Shown: positions 1 to 9,066, numbered from the stretch's first letter. The stretch: DNA of 64,000 bases from Nocardia fluminea (GCF_002846365.1 NZ_PJMW01000002.1:1860001-1924000); one strand, 5' to 3'. The notes: generated from the sequence alone by a model not told the origin. Made by a program: numbers and translations.

Positions 1-187
1 CAAAGAAGTAGCCCTCACAGACTTCTACACGGCGACCTCCGAGGCGCGCGGAACCTGGCGGGGGCCGCAGACCTCCACCGGGCACTCCGCCGCGGCCCGT
101 CGAGCGGGCGACCGAGCGGGCCGTACCGCCCGCCTCGTCTCCTCACCGGAACTCCCCGCCGCACGCGGAAAGCTGCCGGGCCGATGA
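1..187 (+). CDS. DUF2786-type protein, C-terminal end (partial)
   Basis: Only the last 61 codons lie in the window, read in frame from base 2 to TGA at 185-187; the start is outside. The visible tail contains DFYTATSEARGTWRG and then AARRAGDRAGRTARL. This matches my memory of the C-terminal end of actinobacterial DUF2786 proteins, which often precede the TIGR04338 metallohydrolase found just downstream here. No catalytic motif is visible in this piece and its function is unknown. The assignment rests on tail similarity plus gene order. Confidence 0.55.
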   Translation, partial: KEVALTDFYTATSEARGTWRGPQTSTGHSAAARRAGDRAGRTARLVSSPELPAARGKLPGR

Positions 188-271
188 GATCGACCGGGCC
201 AACGGCACTCGACCGGCCCGCGGACAGCCCGCTCGGCGGTGCGTTCCCGGTCGGGAGCGGCGGGCGGGGCT

Positions 272-802
272 GTGTCGCCGGGTAGTTCGCCACGGCCCCA
301 GCGCGACAGCCAGCGTGCCAAGGTCTACGACGGTGAGCAGTTGGTGCGTGGGGTGTTCGATCGTGCCGATGAGTTCGGCCATCGGACAGTCGAGGTCTAC
401 GGCTCGCAACTGACATTGCCGGTGGAGCGACGCTTCGCCTCCGTGGCGTCGGTACAGAGCTACGCGGACAAGGTGCTGGCGCTGAACTGGGTTCGCGCAC
501 AATGGGAGCGAGCCACCGTATCGATCACTGTCCGGGCCAGGAACGGTGCCGCGGCCGCTCACTACGAGCCGGAGAACGCCGTCCTGGCCGTCCCGCTGCA
601 CACCGGCTCCACCGCATGGGCGCTTCGCGAACTGGTGGTCCTGCACGAACTCGCCCATCACCTGGCGCCCGATTCGGCGAAGGCGCCACACGGACCCGAA
701 TTCTGTAGCCGCTATGTCGAATTGGTGGACGGTGTGATCGGTCCGGAGGCCGCATTGCTGATCCGGACGACCTTCGCCGGGTGCGGTGTTCGATTCGGTT
801 AG
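272..802 (+). CDS. TIGR04338 family metallohydrolase
   Basis: A protein of about 176 residues resembling the actinobacterial TIGR04338 putative zinc metallohydrolases. The zinc site is visible as HELAHH at residues 125-130 with a further His at 140 (APHGPEF), an SprT/WSS1-like layout. The substrate is unknown; no signal peptide or membrane segment is seen, so it is probably cytoplasmic. I chose GTG 272 because family members begin shortly before the DSQRAKVY block; an in-frame GTG at 239 would add 11 residues. It lies 84 bp after the DUF2786 fragment and its TAG overlaps the stop codon of the convergent menC gene. Confidence 0.8.
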   Translation: MSPGSSPRPQRDSQRAKVYDGEQLVRGVFDRADEFGHRTVEVYGSQLTLPVERRFASVASVQSYADKVLALNWVRAQWERATVSITVRARNGAAAAHYEPENAVLAVPLHTGSTAWALRELVVLHELAHHLAPDSAKAPHGPEFCSRYVELVDGVIGPEAALLIRTTFAGCGVRFG

Positions 803-1767
803 GGATTCGTCTCCAGTAGCGCGCTGACCCGCTCGTAGCGTCGCAACCACCAGTCGACACGGTCGGGATCGGGGTGTCGGTACTTGTCGAGCAATGCGGG
901 GGCGGGCTCCGGTGGTGAGGTCGGGACCGGCAACCATCCGTCGACGGGCAACAACGACTCGGTGACGAGATCACCTTTGAACAGCGCGAGAGTGCCTAAT
1001 CCACAAGCGAATTCGAGCTCGGGCAGCGCGCCCGCCAACGCCAGCTGCGCCGACAAGCCGACGCTGGTCTCGAGAGCCGACGAGACGACGGTCGGTAGCC
1101 CGGCCGCCTCGGCAACCGCCAGCGCTCGCCGGACCCCACCGAGCGGCGTGCACTTGAGTACCGCCACGTCAGCGGCACCGGCCACCGCGACCCGCAGCGG
1201 GTCCTCGGCCCGGCGAATCGACTCGTCCGCCGCGATCGGCACCGAAACCCGCCGACGTACCTCGGCCAATTCCGCGACGGTCCGGCACGGCTGTTCTACG
1301 TATTCCAAACCCCCGGCGGCTTTATCTATCTCCTCGATGTGCCGGACGGCGGTCTCCACATCCCACACCGCGTTCGCGTCGACCCGAACGGCCCCTGATT
1401 CGCCGATCGCTGCGCGCACGGCCGCCACCCGAGCCGAATCCTCGGCCAGCGAGTCGGGGTGATCCGCCACTTTTACTTTCGCGGTCGCACAACCGGAGGC
1501 CCGGACAATTCTCGCCGCTCGCTCGGGATCCACTGCGGGCACAGTGCAATTCACCGGAATTCGCGCACGCACCGGCGCCGGCCACCCCACTGTCACCTGT
1601 TCGACAGCGGTAGCCAGCCACCCGGCCGCTTCGCGATCGTCGTATTCGGGAAAAGCGCAGAACTCGCCCCACCCCAACTCTCCCCGGATCAACATCCCCT
1701 CGCGCACAGTGATCCCCCGAAACCGTGTCCGCAACGGAATCGCATAAACAAACAGTTCGGTGCTCAC
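799..1767 (-). CDS. menC: o-succinylbenzoate synthase
   Basis: MenC dehydrates SHCHC to o-succinylbenzoate in menaquinone biosynthesis; it belongs to the enolase superfamily and is cytosolic. The 322-residue protein shows the expected barrel residues: KVKV with Lys97/Lys99, DANAVWD with Asp130, YVEQP with Glu158, ADES with Asp181 and VLKC with Lys205, which together supply the metal ligands and the acid/base lysines. Length is normal for the actinobacterial enzyme. The start is GTG 1767; a TACGAT hexamer lies 7 nt upstream (1775-1780 on the + strand), which suggests a leaderless mRNA. The TAA stop overlaps the TAG of the convergent metallohydrolase. No other men gene is in the window. Confidence 0.93.
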   Translation of the reverse strand: MSTELFVYAIPLRTRFRGITVREGMLIRGELGWGEFCAFPEYDDREAAGWLATAVEQVTVGWPAPVRARIPVNCTVPAVDPERAARIVRASGCATAKVKVADHPDSLAEDSARVAAVRAAIGESGAVRVDANAVWDVETAVRHIEEIDKAAGGLEYVEQPCRTVAELAEVRRRVSVPIAADESIRRAEDPLRVAVAGAADVAVLKCTPLGGVRRALAVAEAAGLPTVVSSALETSVGLSAQLALAGALPELEFACGLGTLALFKGDLVTESLLPVDGWLPVPTSPPEPAPALLDKYRHPDPDRVDWWLRRYERVSALLETNP

Positions 1768-1840
1768 CCGACCGATCGTAGATCTCGGCTATCCGGGTCG
1801 AGACGGACGGCGGCGCGCGCGGTGAGCGCCGCCGTCCGGG

Positions 1841-3010
1841 TTACAGGCGTTCGACGATGGTGGCGTTGGCCAGCCCACCCGCTTCGCACATCGTTTGCAG
1901 TCCGTAGCGCGCCCCACGCCGGCGCATCGTGTGGACGAGCGTGGTCATCAACCGCGCCCCGGACGCGCCGAGTGGGTGTCCGAGCGCGATCGCCCCACCG
2001 TTGACGTTGACCCGGCTCATGTCCACACCGGTCTCCTTCGCCCACGCGAGCACGACCGGCGAAAACGCCTCGTTGATCTCGAACAGGTCGATGTCGCCGA
2101 TAGTCAGGCCGGCCCGTCGCAGCACCTTCTCGGTGGCCGGGATGACCGCGGTGAGCATCAGCAACGGGTCGTCGCCGGCGACCGAGAAGCTGTGCAGGCG
2201 GGCCAGCGGCCGCAGGCCGAGCTGCTCGGCGCGTTCACCGGACATGATCAGAACGGCGGAACTGCCGTCGCTGACCTGGCTGGCCGAGGCCGCGGTGATC
2301 TCCCAGCCGATCTGCGGGAAACGTGCCGCCATCGCGGGGTCGTAATAGGCGGGCTTCAGTTTCGCGAGGGTGTCGATGGTGCTGCCGACCCGGATTCCCT
2401 CATCCGTGTTCAGCCCGTTGATCGGTGCGAGTTCCGCGGCGAAGAGCCCGTCTTTGGTTGCCCGAGCGGCCTTTTCGTGGCTCCCGAGCGCGAATTCGTC
2501 GAGCTGGGTCCGGGTCAGGCCCCACTTCGCGGCGATGAGTTCGGCGCTGATCCCCTGGGAGACGAGATCGTCGGGATAACGCTGCGAGAAGGCGACGCCC
2601 GACAGATCGGTGACGCCGACTAGGTTGGCGCCCATGGGAACTCGTCCCATCGATTCCACGCCCGCGGCGACCACGATGTCGTAGGCGCCCGCGATAACTC
2701 CCTGTGCGGCGAAGTGAATCGCCTGCTGGCTGCTGCCGCACTGCCGGTCCACTGTCGTGGCGGGCACGGATTCGGGGTATCCGGCGGCCAGCGCGGCTCG
2801 CCGGGTCATATTCGCCCCTTGCTCCCCGGCCTGGGTGACGATGCCGCCGATCACATCGTCGATGAGCACCGGATCGATGCCGCTGCGCTCGACGACCGCC
2901 CGCAGGCTGTGTGCCAGCAGGTCGACCGGATGAACGTCGTGAAGTGCGCCGTTCGGCTTGCCCCGCCCGATCGGGGTGCGTACCGCTTCGACGATGACCT
3001 CGTCTCGCAT
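1841..3010 (-). CDS. acetyl-CoA acyltransferase (thiolase)
   Basis: A 389-residue thiolase that cleaves or forms 3-ketoacyl-CoA. The three catalytic elements are present: nucleophile Cys91 in DRQCGSS, His345 in GGAIALGHPLG and the second Cys375 in TMCEAGG. The sequence is closer to FadA5-like degradative thiolases (fatty acid or steroid side-chain catabolism) than to the biosynthetic type; the exact substrate cannot be read. The ATG start has GAGGA about 8 nt upstream. It is divergent from an HxlR-family regulator across about 95 bp containing repeated TGGCTAT-like sites, so that regulator probably controls it. Confidence 0.88.
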   Translation of the reverse strand: MRDEVIVEAVRTPIGRGKPNGALHDVHPVDLLAHSLRAVVERSGIDPVLIDDVIGGIVTQAGEQGANMTRRAALAAGYPESVPATTVDRQCGSSQQAIHFAAQGVIAGAYDIVVAAGVESMGRVPMGANLVGVTDLSGVAFSQRYPDDLVSQGISAELIAAKWGLTRTQLDEFALGSHEKAARATKDGLFAAELAPINGLNTDEGIRVGSTIDTLAKLKPAYYDPAMAARFPQIGWEITAASASQVSDGSSAVLIMSGERAEQLGLRPLARLHSFSVAGDDPLLMLTAVIPATEKVLRRAGLTIGDIDLFEINEAFSPVVLAWAKETGVDMSRVNVNGGAIALGHPLGASGARLMTTLVHTMRRRGARYGLQTMCEAGGLANATIVERL

Positions 3011-3042
3011 GGAAGTCCTCTTTCGCCAACGCTGGCTCTATC

Positions 3043-3102
3043 TGACAATAGCCAGCTTAGATCCTAGCTATCATCGACTCAAGTCAGATTGGCTATGATG
3101 TC
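3043..3102. promoter_or_regulatory. Candidate HxlR operator between thiolase and regulator
   Basis: The divergent intergenic region holds TGACAATAGCCA at 3043-3054, whose complement reads TGGCTATTGTCA, and TGGCTATGATGTC at 3090-3102. A third related copy, TAGCTATCATC, lies at about 3065-3075. The rightmost copy overlaps TATGAT (3094-3099), a good -10 element for the + strand gene. An inverted arrangement overlapping a promoter is typical of autoregulated operators. Binding by the neighbouring HxlR protein is inference. Confidence 0.5.
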
Positions 3103-3106
3103 TCTC

Positions 3107-3625
3107 ATGGCAGCCGTGATGGAAGGACCCTTGGCCGATCTCAGCAAATGGGAAACGGCGGGCTGTTCCATCGCCAGAGCCATGGACCTCATCGGCACCC
3201 GCTCCGCGATGCTCATCCTGCGCGAGGCCTACTACGGCACCCGCCGCTTCGACGGCTTCGCCCGCCGGGTGGGCATCACCGACGCCGCCGCGGCGGCCCA
3301 GCTGCGCAAACTCACCGCCGCCGGCCTCCTGGAAAAGCGCCCCTACCAGGAAGAAGGCAAACGCACCCGGCACGAATACGCCCTCACCCAGATGGGCCGA
3401 GACCTACTCCCCGCCGTCGTCGCCCTCTGGCAATGGGGCGACGCCTACCTGCAACCCGGGCCCCCGCCGCTGCTGCGGGTCGACGCGGAAACCGGCGAAC
3501 CGGTCCGCGTCGACCTCCACACCCCCGACGGCACCACCATCCCCCTCGAACGCCTCGCGGTCCGCGTCAACGAGGACTACCTCGCCGAACGCGCCGAGCG
3601 ACGAAAGAGGAAGACGGTCAACTGA
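3107..3625 (+). CDS. HxlR-family winged-helix regulator
   Basis: A DNA-binding regulator of about 172 residues. The N-terminal part shows the HxlR pattern CSIARAMDLIGTRSAMLILRE, then a recognition-helix region and the wing (EEGKRTRHEYALTQMGRDLLP); the C-terminal 60 residues are a short extra domain. HxlR proteins act as dimers and often sense electrophiles or metabolites; no ligand can be inferred. In-frame starts exist at TTG 3089 and ATG 3095, 3098, 3107 and 3119. I prefer 3107 because TATGAT (3094-3099) lies 7 nt upstream, giving a leaderless transcript. Divergence from the thiolase suggests that gene is its target. Confidence 0.82.
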   Translation: MAAVMEGPLADLSKWETAGCSIARAMDLIGTRSAMLILREAYYGTRRFDGFARRVGITDAAAAAQLRKLTAAGLLEKRPYQEEGKRTRHEYALTQMGRDLLPAVVALWQWGDAYLQPGPPPLLRVDAETGEPVRVDLHTPDGTTIPLERLAVRVNEDYLAERAERRKRKTVN

Positions 3626-3641
3626 TCGCCGGACAGCGACA

Positions 3642-4721
3642 TCAGCGCAGGCGACGGCCGTCGACGCTGAAGAAGTACACGTGTTCGGAGTCGGTGGTCA
3701 GGCGAAGGCGATCGCCCCTGCGCGGTGGGTTGCGCCAATCCACGCGCGCCACAATGGTTTCGCCGGTCTGACCGCCGACGCCGGTGGAGACGGCGCGTCC
3801 GTACACGTAGGCGTCGGAGCCGAGTTCCTCCACCACGTCGACTTCCATCTCGAGGCCGCCGTCGCCCACCTCGAGGTGCTCGGGGCGGATGCCGAGGACC
3901 ACCGAACCCTCGCCGGCGTCGGCCACCGCGCGCGGCACCCGAATCGGGTAGCCACCGATGGTGACGGTGCCGTTGTCGACCGGGAGCGTGAACAGGTTCA
4001 TCGCGGGTGAACCCATGAATCCGGCGACGAACATGTTCGCCGGGTCGCGGTAGAGGTCACGCGGGGAGGCGCACTGCTGCAGCAGGCCGTCCTTGAGGAC
4101 CGCGACACGGTCGCCCATCGTCATCGCCTCTACCTGATCGTGGGTGACGTAGACCGTGGTGGTGCCGAGCCGCCGCTGCAACTGGGCGATCTGGGTACGG
4201 GTCTGCACGCGCAGCTTGGCGTCGAGGTTCGACAGCGGCTCGTCCATCAGGAACACTCGCGGCTGCCGCACGATCGCGCGTCCCATCGCCACACGCTGTC
4301 GCTGTCCGCCGGAGAGCGCCTTGGGCTTGCGGTCCAGGTACTGCTCGAGGTCGAGGAGCTTGGCCGCCTCGAGCACCCGCTCGTCGCGCTCGGCCTTGGA
4401 CACCTTGGCCAGCTTCAGCGCGAAGCCCATGTTCTCGGCGACCGACATGTGCGGGTAGAGCGCGTAGTTCTGGAACACCATCGCGATATCGCGATCCTTG
4501 GGTTCGGCGTTGGTCACGTCCTTGTCACCGATCCGGATGCACCCGCCGTTGACCTCCTCGAGGCCGGCCAGCATGCGCAGCGAGGTCGATTTGCCACACC
4601 CGGAGGGCCCGACGAGCACCAGGAATTCGCCGTCGGCGATCTCCAGGTCGAGTGCGTCGACCGCGGGTTTGGTGGCACCGGCGTAGAGCCGGGTAGCGCG
4701 GTCGAAAGTCACGGTAGCCAT
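3642..4721 (-). CDS. Sugar ABC transporter ATPase (UgpC/MsiK type)
   Basis: A 359-residue ATPase of the MalK/UgpC/SugC group. Visible are Walker [10 protein letters not shown], the Q-loop ([12 protein letters not shown]), signature [10 protein letters not shown], Walker [13 protein letters not shown] and switch His (VTHDQ), then a C-terminal TOBE-like regulatory region. No permease or binding-protein gene is adjacent, as with Streptomyces MsiK, an orphan ATPase energising several sugar importers; a similar shared role is an inference. ATG 4721 (MATVTF) is chosen over an upstream in-frame start because the extra 26 residues have no family counterpart. Confidence 0.88.
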   Translation of the reverse strand: MATVTFDRATRLYAGATKPAVDALDLEIADGEFLVLVGPSGCGKSTSLRMLAGLEEVNGGCIRIGDKDVTNAEPKDRDIAMVFQNYALYPHMSVAENMGFALKLAKVSKAERDERVLEAAKLLDLEQYLDRKPKALSGGQRQRVAMGRAIVRQPRVFLMDEPLSNLDAKLRVQTRTQIAQLQRRLGTTTVYVTHDQVEAMTMGDRVAVLKDGLLQQCASPRDLYRDPANMFVAGFMGSPAMNLFTLPVDNGTVTIGGYPIRVPRAVADAGEGSVVLGIRPEHLEVGDGGLEMEVDVVEELGSDAYVYGRAVSTGVGGQTGETIVARVDWRNPPRRGDRLRLTTDSEHVYFFSVDGRRLR

Positions 4722-4857
4722 GCGTAGATCAACATCCCATCCCGGCAGGAACGTGCCGGACGATCCGAGTAGTGGGTCGCTGGGATCGTAGCGGCCCACA
4801 ACGGTGCCGGGTAGCCTCGGTCGCGGAGCCCCACCGAGCCATCGAGGAGCCAGCGAT

Positions 4858-5652
4858 ATGAGTCGTCCGGTCCGTATCGGAGTCCAGCTTCAACCACAGC
4901 ACGCGCCGGATTACGGTCTGATCCGCGACGCGGTGCTGCGCGCCGAGGACGCCGGGGTCGACATCGTCTTCAATTGGGATCACTTCTTCCCGCTCACCGG
5001 TGACCCGGCCGGCGCGCATTTCGAATGCTGGACGATGCTCGGCGCGTGGGCGGAACAGACCGAACGGGTCGAGCTCGGCGCGCTGGTCACCGGTGGCGGC
5101 TACCGCAATCCCGACCTGCTCGCCGATATGGCTCGCACCGTGGACAACATCAGCGGCGGCCGGCTGATCCTCGGCATCGGCGCGGGCTGGTTCGAGCGTG
5201 ATTACGACGAGTACGGCTACGAGTTCGGTACGCCCGGTAGCAGGCTGAACTTGTTGAAGGACAGCATGTCTCGCCTGACGTCCCGGTTGGCGAAGCTGAA
5301 CCCGCCGCCGGTGCGGGAGATCCCGATTCTCATCGGCGGTGGTGGGGAGCGCAAGACGCTGCGCTTGGTCGCCGAGTACGCCGACATCTGGCACTCCTTC
5401 GCCGACGTGTCGACGCTGGCGCACAAGAACAAGGTGCTGGCAGAGCATGCGGCGGCGGCCGGCACCGACGAGTCGCGGATCGAACGCTCGGTGCAGTGGC
5501 AGGGCCGCGACGAGGCGAAGGCGCTGCACGACGCGGGTGTGACTCTGTTCACCGTGGGTGTTTCGGGTCCCACTTACGACCTGACCGAAGTGCGCCGCGC
5601 GATCGAATGGCGCGACGAGGTGAATCCCGAGGTGCTGGAAGGTCTCGCCTGA
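4858..5652 (+). CDS. LLM-class F420-dependent oxidoreductase
   Basis: A 264-residue luciferase-like monooxygenase-fold protein, probably using reduced or oxidised F420. It begins [20 protein letters not shown], contains the family's [10 protein letters not shown] segment and the [15 protein letters not shown] block near the C-terminal third. Its actinobacterial relatives are mostly annotated as F420-dependent enzymes with unknown substrates. GAGGAG at 4843-4848 sits 9 nt before ATG 4858, which fixes the start. It is divergent from the orphan sugar ATPase and has no obvious partner. Confidence 0.85.
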   Translation: MSRPVRIGVQLQPQHAPDYGLIRDAVLRAEDAGVDIVFNWDHFFPLTGDPAGAHFECWTMLGAWAEQTERVELGALVTGGGYRNPDLLADMARTVDNISGGRLILGIGAGWFERDYDEYGYEFGTPGSRLNLLKDSMSRLTSRLAKLNPPPVREIPILIGGGGERKTLRLVAEYADIWHSFADVSTLAHKNKVLAEHAAAAGTDESRIERSVQWQGRDEAKALHDAGVTLFTVGVSGPTYDLTEVRRAIEWRDEVNPEVLEGLA

Positions 5653-5774
5653 GTCCGGCGCGGCGACCCCGTGTAGCCACCACGGTCGCCCCCGGGTAGC
5701 TGATGTGGTCGACGGCGGTTGCGCCTCGCGTGCGTAACCCTCGGTATGCAAGCTTGCGGCTAGGGTCTATCGGC

Positions 5775-7556
5775 ATGGCAGGTGTACGCACTCGGGCGCG
5801 GATCGCGGCCCTCTTGCTCCTCGTCGGCGTCGCGGCGACCGGTTGCGGCGGCTCCGACACCGGTACCGCGCGCGATCTCTGTTCCCCACCGGGGCCCTCC
5901 GCTGCCGCCGCCGCTCCGGCCAACCTGGCCACGGGCGAGACCGCGGGCGCCGATCGCTACACCACCGCGACAACGGCGCCCATCGACTCGATCGACACCG
6001 CGAAACTCGGCCTGCTCAACCCGGGCACGCTGAGCGTCGGCACCCTGTCCGACGCGCCGCCCAGCATCTGCGTGAACAGCGAGGGCGCGTTCACGGGCTT
6101 CGACAACGAACTCCTCACCGCGATCGGCGCGAAACTCGGCCTGCGCGTGGAGTTCTCCGGCACCGAGTTCGCCGGCCTGCTCGCCCAGGTGTCGGGCAAG
6201 CGCTTCGATGTCGGCTCGTCGAACATCACCACCACCGATGCCCGCCGCGAACTCGTCGGCTTCACCAACGGCTACGACTTCGGCTACTTCTCCCTGGTCG
6301 TTCCGCAGGGCAGCGCGGTGAAGGGCTTCGGCGATCTGAACCAGAGTTCGCGCATCGCGGTGGTGCAGGGCACCGTGCAGGACGAATTCGTGGTGAACCA
6401 GCTGAAGCTGGATCCGGTGAAATTCCCCGACTACAACACCGCCTACGCGAACCTGAAGTCCGGCCAGGTCGACGCCTGGGTGGCGCCGTCGGCGCAGGCC
6501 GAGGGCGCGATCAAGCCCGGCGACGGAATCGTGGTCTCGCAGAACACCTTCAGCCTCGACAACTTCGTGGGCTACGCGGTGGCCGAGAACAACCAGCCGC
6601 TGATCGACGCGCTCAACTCCGGCCTGGACGCGGTGATCGCCGACGGCACCTATGCCCGGCTCTATGCCGACTGGGTACCGCGTGAACTCCCGCCCGGCTG
6701 GAAGCCCGGCTCCAAAGCCGCTCCCACACCCCAGCTTCCGGACTTCAAGGCGCTCGCGGCCGAGAATCAGCCGGGCGAGACCGAACAGGTCGCGCAGAAG
6801 TCGACGCTGCAACAGTTGAAGGACACCTTCTTCGACTGGTCGTTGTACCGCAAGGCGTTTCCCGATCTGATCAAGACCGGCCTGCCGAATACCCTGATCC
6901 TGACACTGGTCTCGGGTGTTCTCGGCACCGTGATCGGCATGTTGCTCGCGGTGATGGGTATTTCCCGCACCCGCTGGTTGCGCTGGCCCGCCCGCGTCTA
7001 CACCGATATCTTCCGTGGTCTGCCCGCCGTGGTGATCATCTTGCTCATCGGTCTCGGCATCGGCCCGGTGGTCCGCAACATCACCGGCGGCAATCCGTAC
7101 TGGCTCGGCGCGGTGGCGCTGGCCCTGCTCTCCTCGGCCTATATCGGCGAGATCTTCCGCTCCGGTATCCAGTCGGTGGAGCCGGGTCAGCTCGAAGCCG
7201 CGCGTGCGATCGGCTTCGGCTACCGCCAGTCGATGACGCTGGTGGTGATCCCACAGGGTGTGCGCCGGGTGCTGCCCGCGCTGATGAACCAGTTCATCGC
7301 GCTGATCAAGGACTCCTCGCTGATCTACTTCCTCGGCCTGCTCGCCTCCCAGCGCGAGCTGTTCGCCGTCGGCCGCGACCTCAACGCCCAGACCGGCAAC
7401 CTGTCCCCGCTGGTCGCGGCGGGCCTGATGTACCTGGTGCTCACCATTCCGCTCACCCACCTGGTCAACTACATCGACCAGCGCATGCGCACCGGCAAAC
7501 CCACTCCCGCCGACCCGATCGAACAGGCGGTCATCACAGAAGGGCGAGGCGCATGA
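5775..7556 (+). CDS. Polar amino acid ABC transporter, fused binding protein-permease
   Basis: One 593-residue chain carries both a periplasmic-type binding domain and a permease. A lipoprotein signal ends at Cys24 (VAATGC); the binding domain follows (about 60-300, beginning LSVGTLSDAPPSICVN), then a linker and a HisM/GlnP-type permease (about 365-575) with membrane spans and the cytoplasmic EAA loop around QLEAARAIGFGYRQ. Such SBP-permease fusions occur in actinobacterial glutamine/polar amino acid importers. The matching ATPase gene is just downstream. TAGGGT at 5761-5766 lies 8 nt before ATG 5775, suggesting a leaderless mRNA. Confidence 0.88.
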   Translation: MAGVRTRARIAALLLLVGVAATGCGGSDTGTARDLCSPPGPSAAAAAPANLATGETAGADRYTTATTAPIDSIDTAKLGLLNPGTLSVGTLSDAPPSICVNSEGAFTGFDNELLTAIGAKLGLRVEFSGTEFAGLLAQVSGKRFDVGSSNITTTDARRELVGFTNGYDFGYFSLVVPQGSAVKGFGDLNQSSRIAVVQGTVQDEFVVNQLKLDPVKFPDYNTAYANLKSGQVDAWVAPSAQAEGAIKPGDGIVVSQNTFSLDNFVGYAVAENNQPLIDALNSGLDAVIADGTYARLYADWVPRELPPGWKPGSKAAPTPQLPDFKALAAENQPGETEQVAQKSTLQQLKDTFFDWSLYRKAFPDLIKTGLPNTLILTLVSGVLGTVIGMLLAVMGISRTRWLRWPARVYTDIFRGLPAVVIILLIGLGIGPVVRNITGGNPYWLGAVALALLSSAYIGEIFRSGIQSVEPGQLEAARAIGFGYRQSMTLVVIPQGVRRVLPALMNQFIALIKDSSLIYFLGLLASQRELFAVGRDLNAQTGNLSPLVAAGLMYLVLTIPLTHLVNYIDQRMRTGKPTPADPIEQAVITEGRGA

Positions 7557-7636
7557 GCGAGCGTAGCGAGCGGCGGATCAGCACAGCCGCATATGCGGTC
7601 ATGGCGGAACCGAGCGTCAGCGAGGTGGAGGCATGA
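7553..7636 (+). CDS. 27-codon ORF coupling permease and ATPase genes
   Basis: A small ORF starts within the stop of the permease gene (ATGA, 7553-7556) and ends within the start of the ATPase gene (ATGA, 7633-7636). The predicted peptide begins [10 protein letters not shown] and ends SVSEVEA. The DNA has near-repeats of CGAGCGTAGCGAGCG type at both ends and supplies the GGTGGAGG ribosome site of the next gene. It may be translated only to keep ribosomes coupled, or may be a repetitive spacer element that stayed in frame. No function is claimed. Confidence 0.35.
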   Translation: MSERSERRISTAAYAVMAEPSVSEVEA

Positions 7637-8358
7637 GCGCATCGTTGACCGGCACCGGGCTCAACCTCACGCTCGGCAACAACCACATCCTGCGCGGTGT
7701 CGACATCCACGTCGAGGCAGGCCACGCCACCACCGTCATCGGCCCGTCCGGGTCGGGCAAGTCGACGCTGCTGCGTGTGCTCAACCGCTTGCACGAACCC
7801 GATTCCGGCGATGTCCTGCTCGACGGCAAGTCGGTACTGAAGGACAATCCGGACAAGCTGCGTCAGCGCATCGGCATGGTCTTCCAGCAGTTCAATCTGT
7901 TCCCGCACAAGACCGTCGCCGACAACATCGTGCTCGGCCCGCGCAAACTGCGCGGCCTGTCCGCCGACGAGGCCAGGGCGCTGGCGATCGAACAGCTCGA
8001 GATCGTCGGCCTGGCCGACAAGGCCGACGCCAGGCCCGCTTCGCTGTCGGGCGGCCAGCAACAGCGTGTCGCGATCGCCCGCGCGCTGGCGATGAAACCG
8101 GAGCTGATGTTCTTCGACGAGGCGACCTCGGCACTGGACCCGGAACTGGTCAAGGGCGTGCTGGCACTCATGGCCGACCTCGCCGCCGGCGGCATGTCGA
8201 TGATCGTGGTGACCCATGAGATGGGTTTCGCTCGCGAGGTCTCCGACAGTGTGGTGTTCATGGATCAGGGCGTCGTCGTGGAGACCGGCACCCCCGACGC
8301 TCTCTTCGACGACGCCAAGACTCCGCGCCTGCGCCGCTTCCTCGATCAGGTCCTCTGA
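7633..8358 (+). CDS. glnQ: Polar amino acid ABC transporter ATPase
   Basis: A 241-residue ATPase of the GlnQ/HisP group. Walker [11 protein letters not shown]-loop [12 protein letters not shown], signature [10 protein letters not shown], Walker [13 protein letters not shown] and switch VTHEMGF are all intact. It is the cytosolic motor for the fused binding protein-permease encoded immediately upstream, the two being separated only by a 27-codon coupling ORF. GGTGGAGG (7623-7630) directly precedes ATG 7633. The substrate is inferred from the family to be glutamine, glutamate or another polar amino acid. Confidence 0.9.
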   Translation: MSASLTGTGLNLTLGNNHILRGVDIHVEAGHATTVIGPSGSGKSTLLRVLNRLHEPDSGDVLLDGKSVLKDNPDKLRQRIGMVFQQFNLFPHKTVADNIVLGPRKLRGLSADEARALAIEQLEIVGLADKADARPASLSGGQQQRVAIARALAMKPELMFFDEATSALDPELVKGVLALMADLAAGGMSMIVVTHEMGFAREVSDSVVFMDQGVVVETGTPDALFDDAKTPRLRRFLDQVL

Positions 8359-8469
8359 CCAGGTACGGGGCCTCGCAGCAACGCATGCGCAACTGCTGAT
8401 GTCGGAAGTGCTTCAGCTCCATTCGTTCAGTACCGGACCGTGTTCCGGGAAGCCGGAAAGAGAGAGCCG

Positions 8470-8766
8470 ATGACCACCACGCACGCCGAACACCCGCAGC
8501 ACACCCATGTCCACGGCCCCACCTGCGGGCATGTCGCCGTACCGCACGAGGACCACGTCGACTACGTCCACGACGGTCACCTGCATCGCGAACACGAGGG
8601 CCATTTCGACGAGTGCGAGACCTCAGCACACGTCGAGCACACCGCCCACACCCACGAGCACGGCCCCGGCTGTGGTCACGTCTCCGTCCCGCACGGCGAC
8701 CACGTCGACTACATCCACGACGGCCACCGCCACGCCCCCCACGCGGACCACTACGACGACCACTGA
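8470..8766 (+). CDS. Histidine-rich putative metal-binding protein
   Basis: A 98-residue acidic, His-rich protein built from two copies of one module. Copy 1 reads HGPTCGHVAVPHEDHVDYVH and copy 2 HGPGCGHVSVPHGDHVDYIH, each followed by DGHxH. The clustered His with one Cys per copy suggests zinc or nickel binding or storage. There is no signal peptide or membrane segment, so it is probably cytosolic. I know similar unnamed proteins in mycobacteria and nocardiae but no established function. A GGAAAGAGAG purine run precedes ATG 8470. Its stop abuts that of the convergent antitoxin gene. Confidence 0.75.
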   Translation: MTTTHAEHPQHTHVHGPTCGHVAVPHEDHVDYVHDGHLHREHEGHFDECETSAHVEHTAHTHEHGPGCGHVSVPHGDHVDYIHDGHRHAPHADHYDDH

Positions 8767-9066
8767 CTAACCGGCGACCCGCCCGGGCTCGAACTCCACC
8801 CGCAGACGCAGCTCGAGCGCCGTAGCGAGGCGCTCGAGCAGCGGAATGGTCGGCATGGTGCCGCCCGCTTCGAATCGTGCCACCGCCGGCTGACGAAGCC
8901 CGGCCCGGGAGGCCAACTCGGCCTGCGTGAGACCGAGCTCCTCGCGCCGATTCCGCACCGCAGCACCGAGTTCGAATCGCAGCCGCGCTGCGTCGTAAGC
9001 CGCACCGGCGCCAGGTCGTCCCAGGATCGCCGAGCGTTTTTCCGCCCAACTGTTCCGTTCACTCAC
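8767..9066 (-). CDS. XRE-family antitoxin-like regulator
   Basis: A 99-residue protein with a helix-turn-helix (ELGLTQAELASRAGLRQPAVARFEAGG, about residues 44-70), of the HigA-like type that neutralises RelE/HigB toxins. The start is GTG 9066, which overlaps the TGA of the upstream toxin frame (GTGA), a usual coupling for toxin-first operons. Its partner appears to be damaged, so this gene may now be a solitary regulator. The HTH call is solid; the antitoxin role rests on context. Confidence 0.75.
   Translation of the reverse strand: MSERNSWAEKRSAILGRPGAGAAYDAARLRFELGAAVRNRREELGLTQAELASRAGLRQPAVARFEAGGTMPTIPLLERLATALELRLRVEFEPGRVAG

Noticed and set aside
8359..8469. Zur-type zinc box upstream of the His-rich gene
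   Set aside because: Only an 8-bp palindrome CGCATGCG is present; nothing resembles the AT-rich TGATAATCATTATCA-like consensus.
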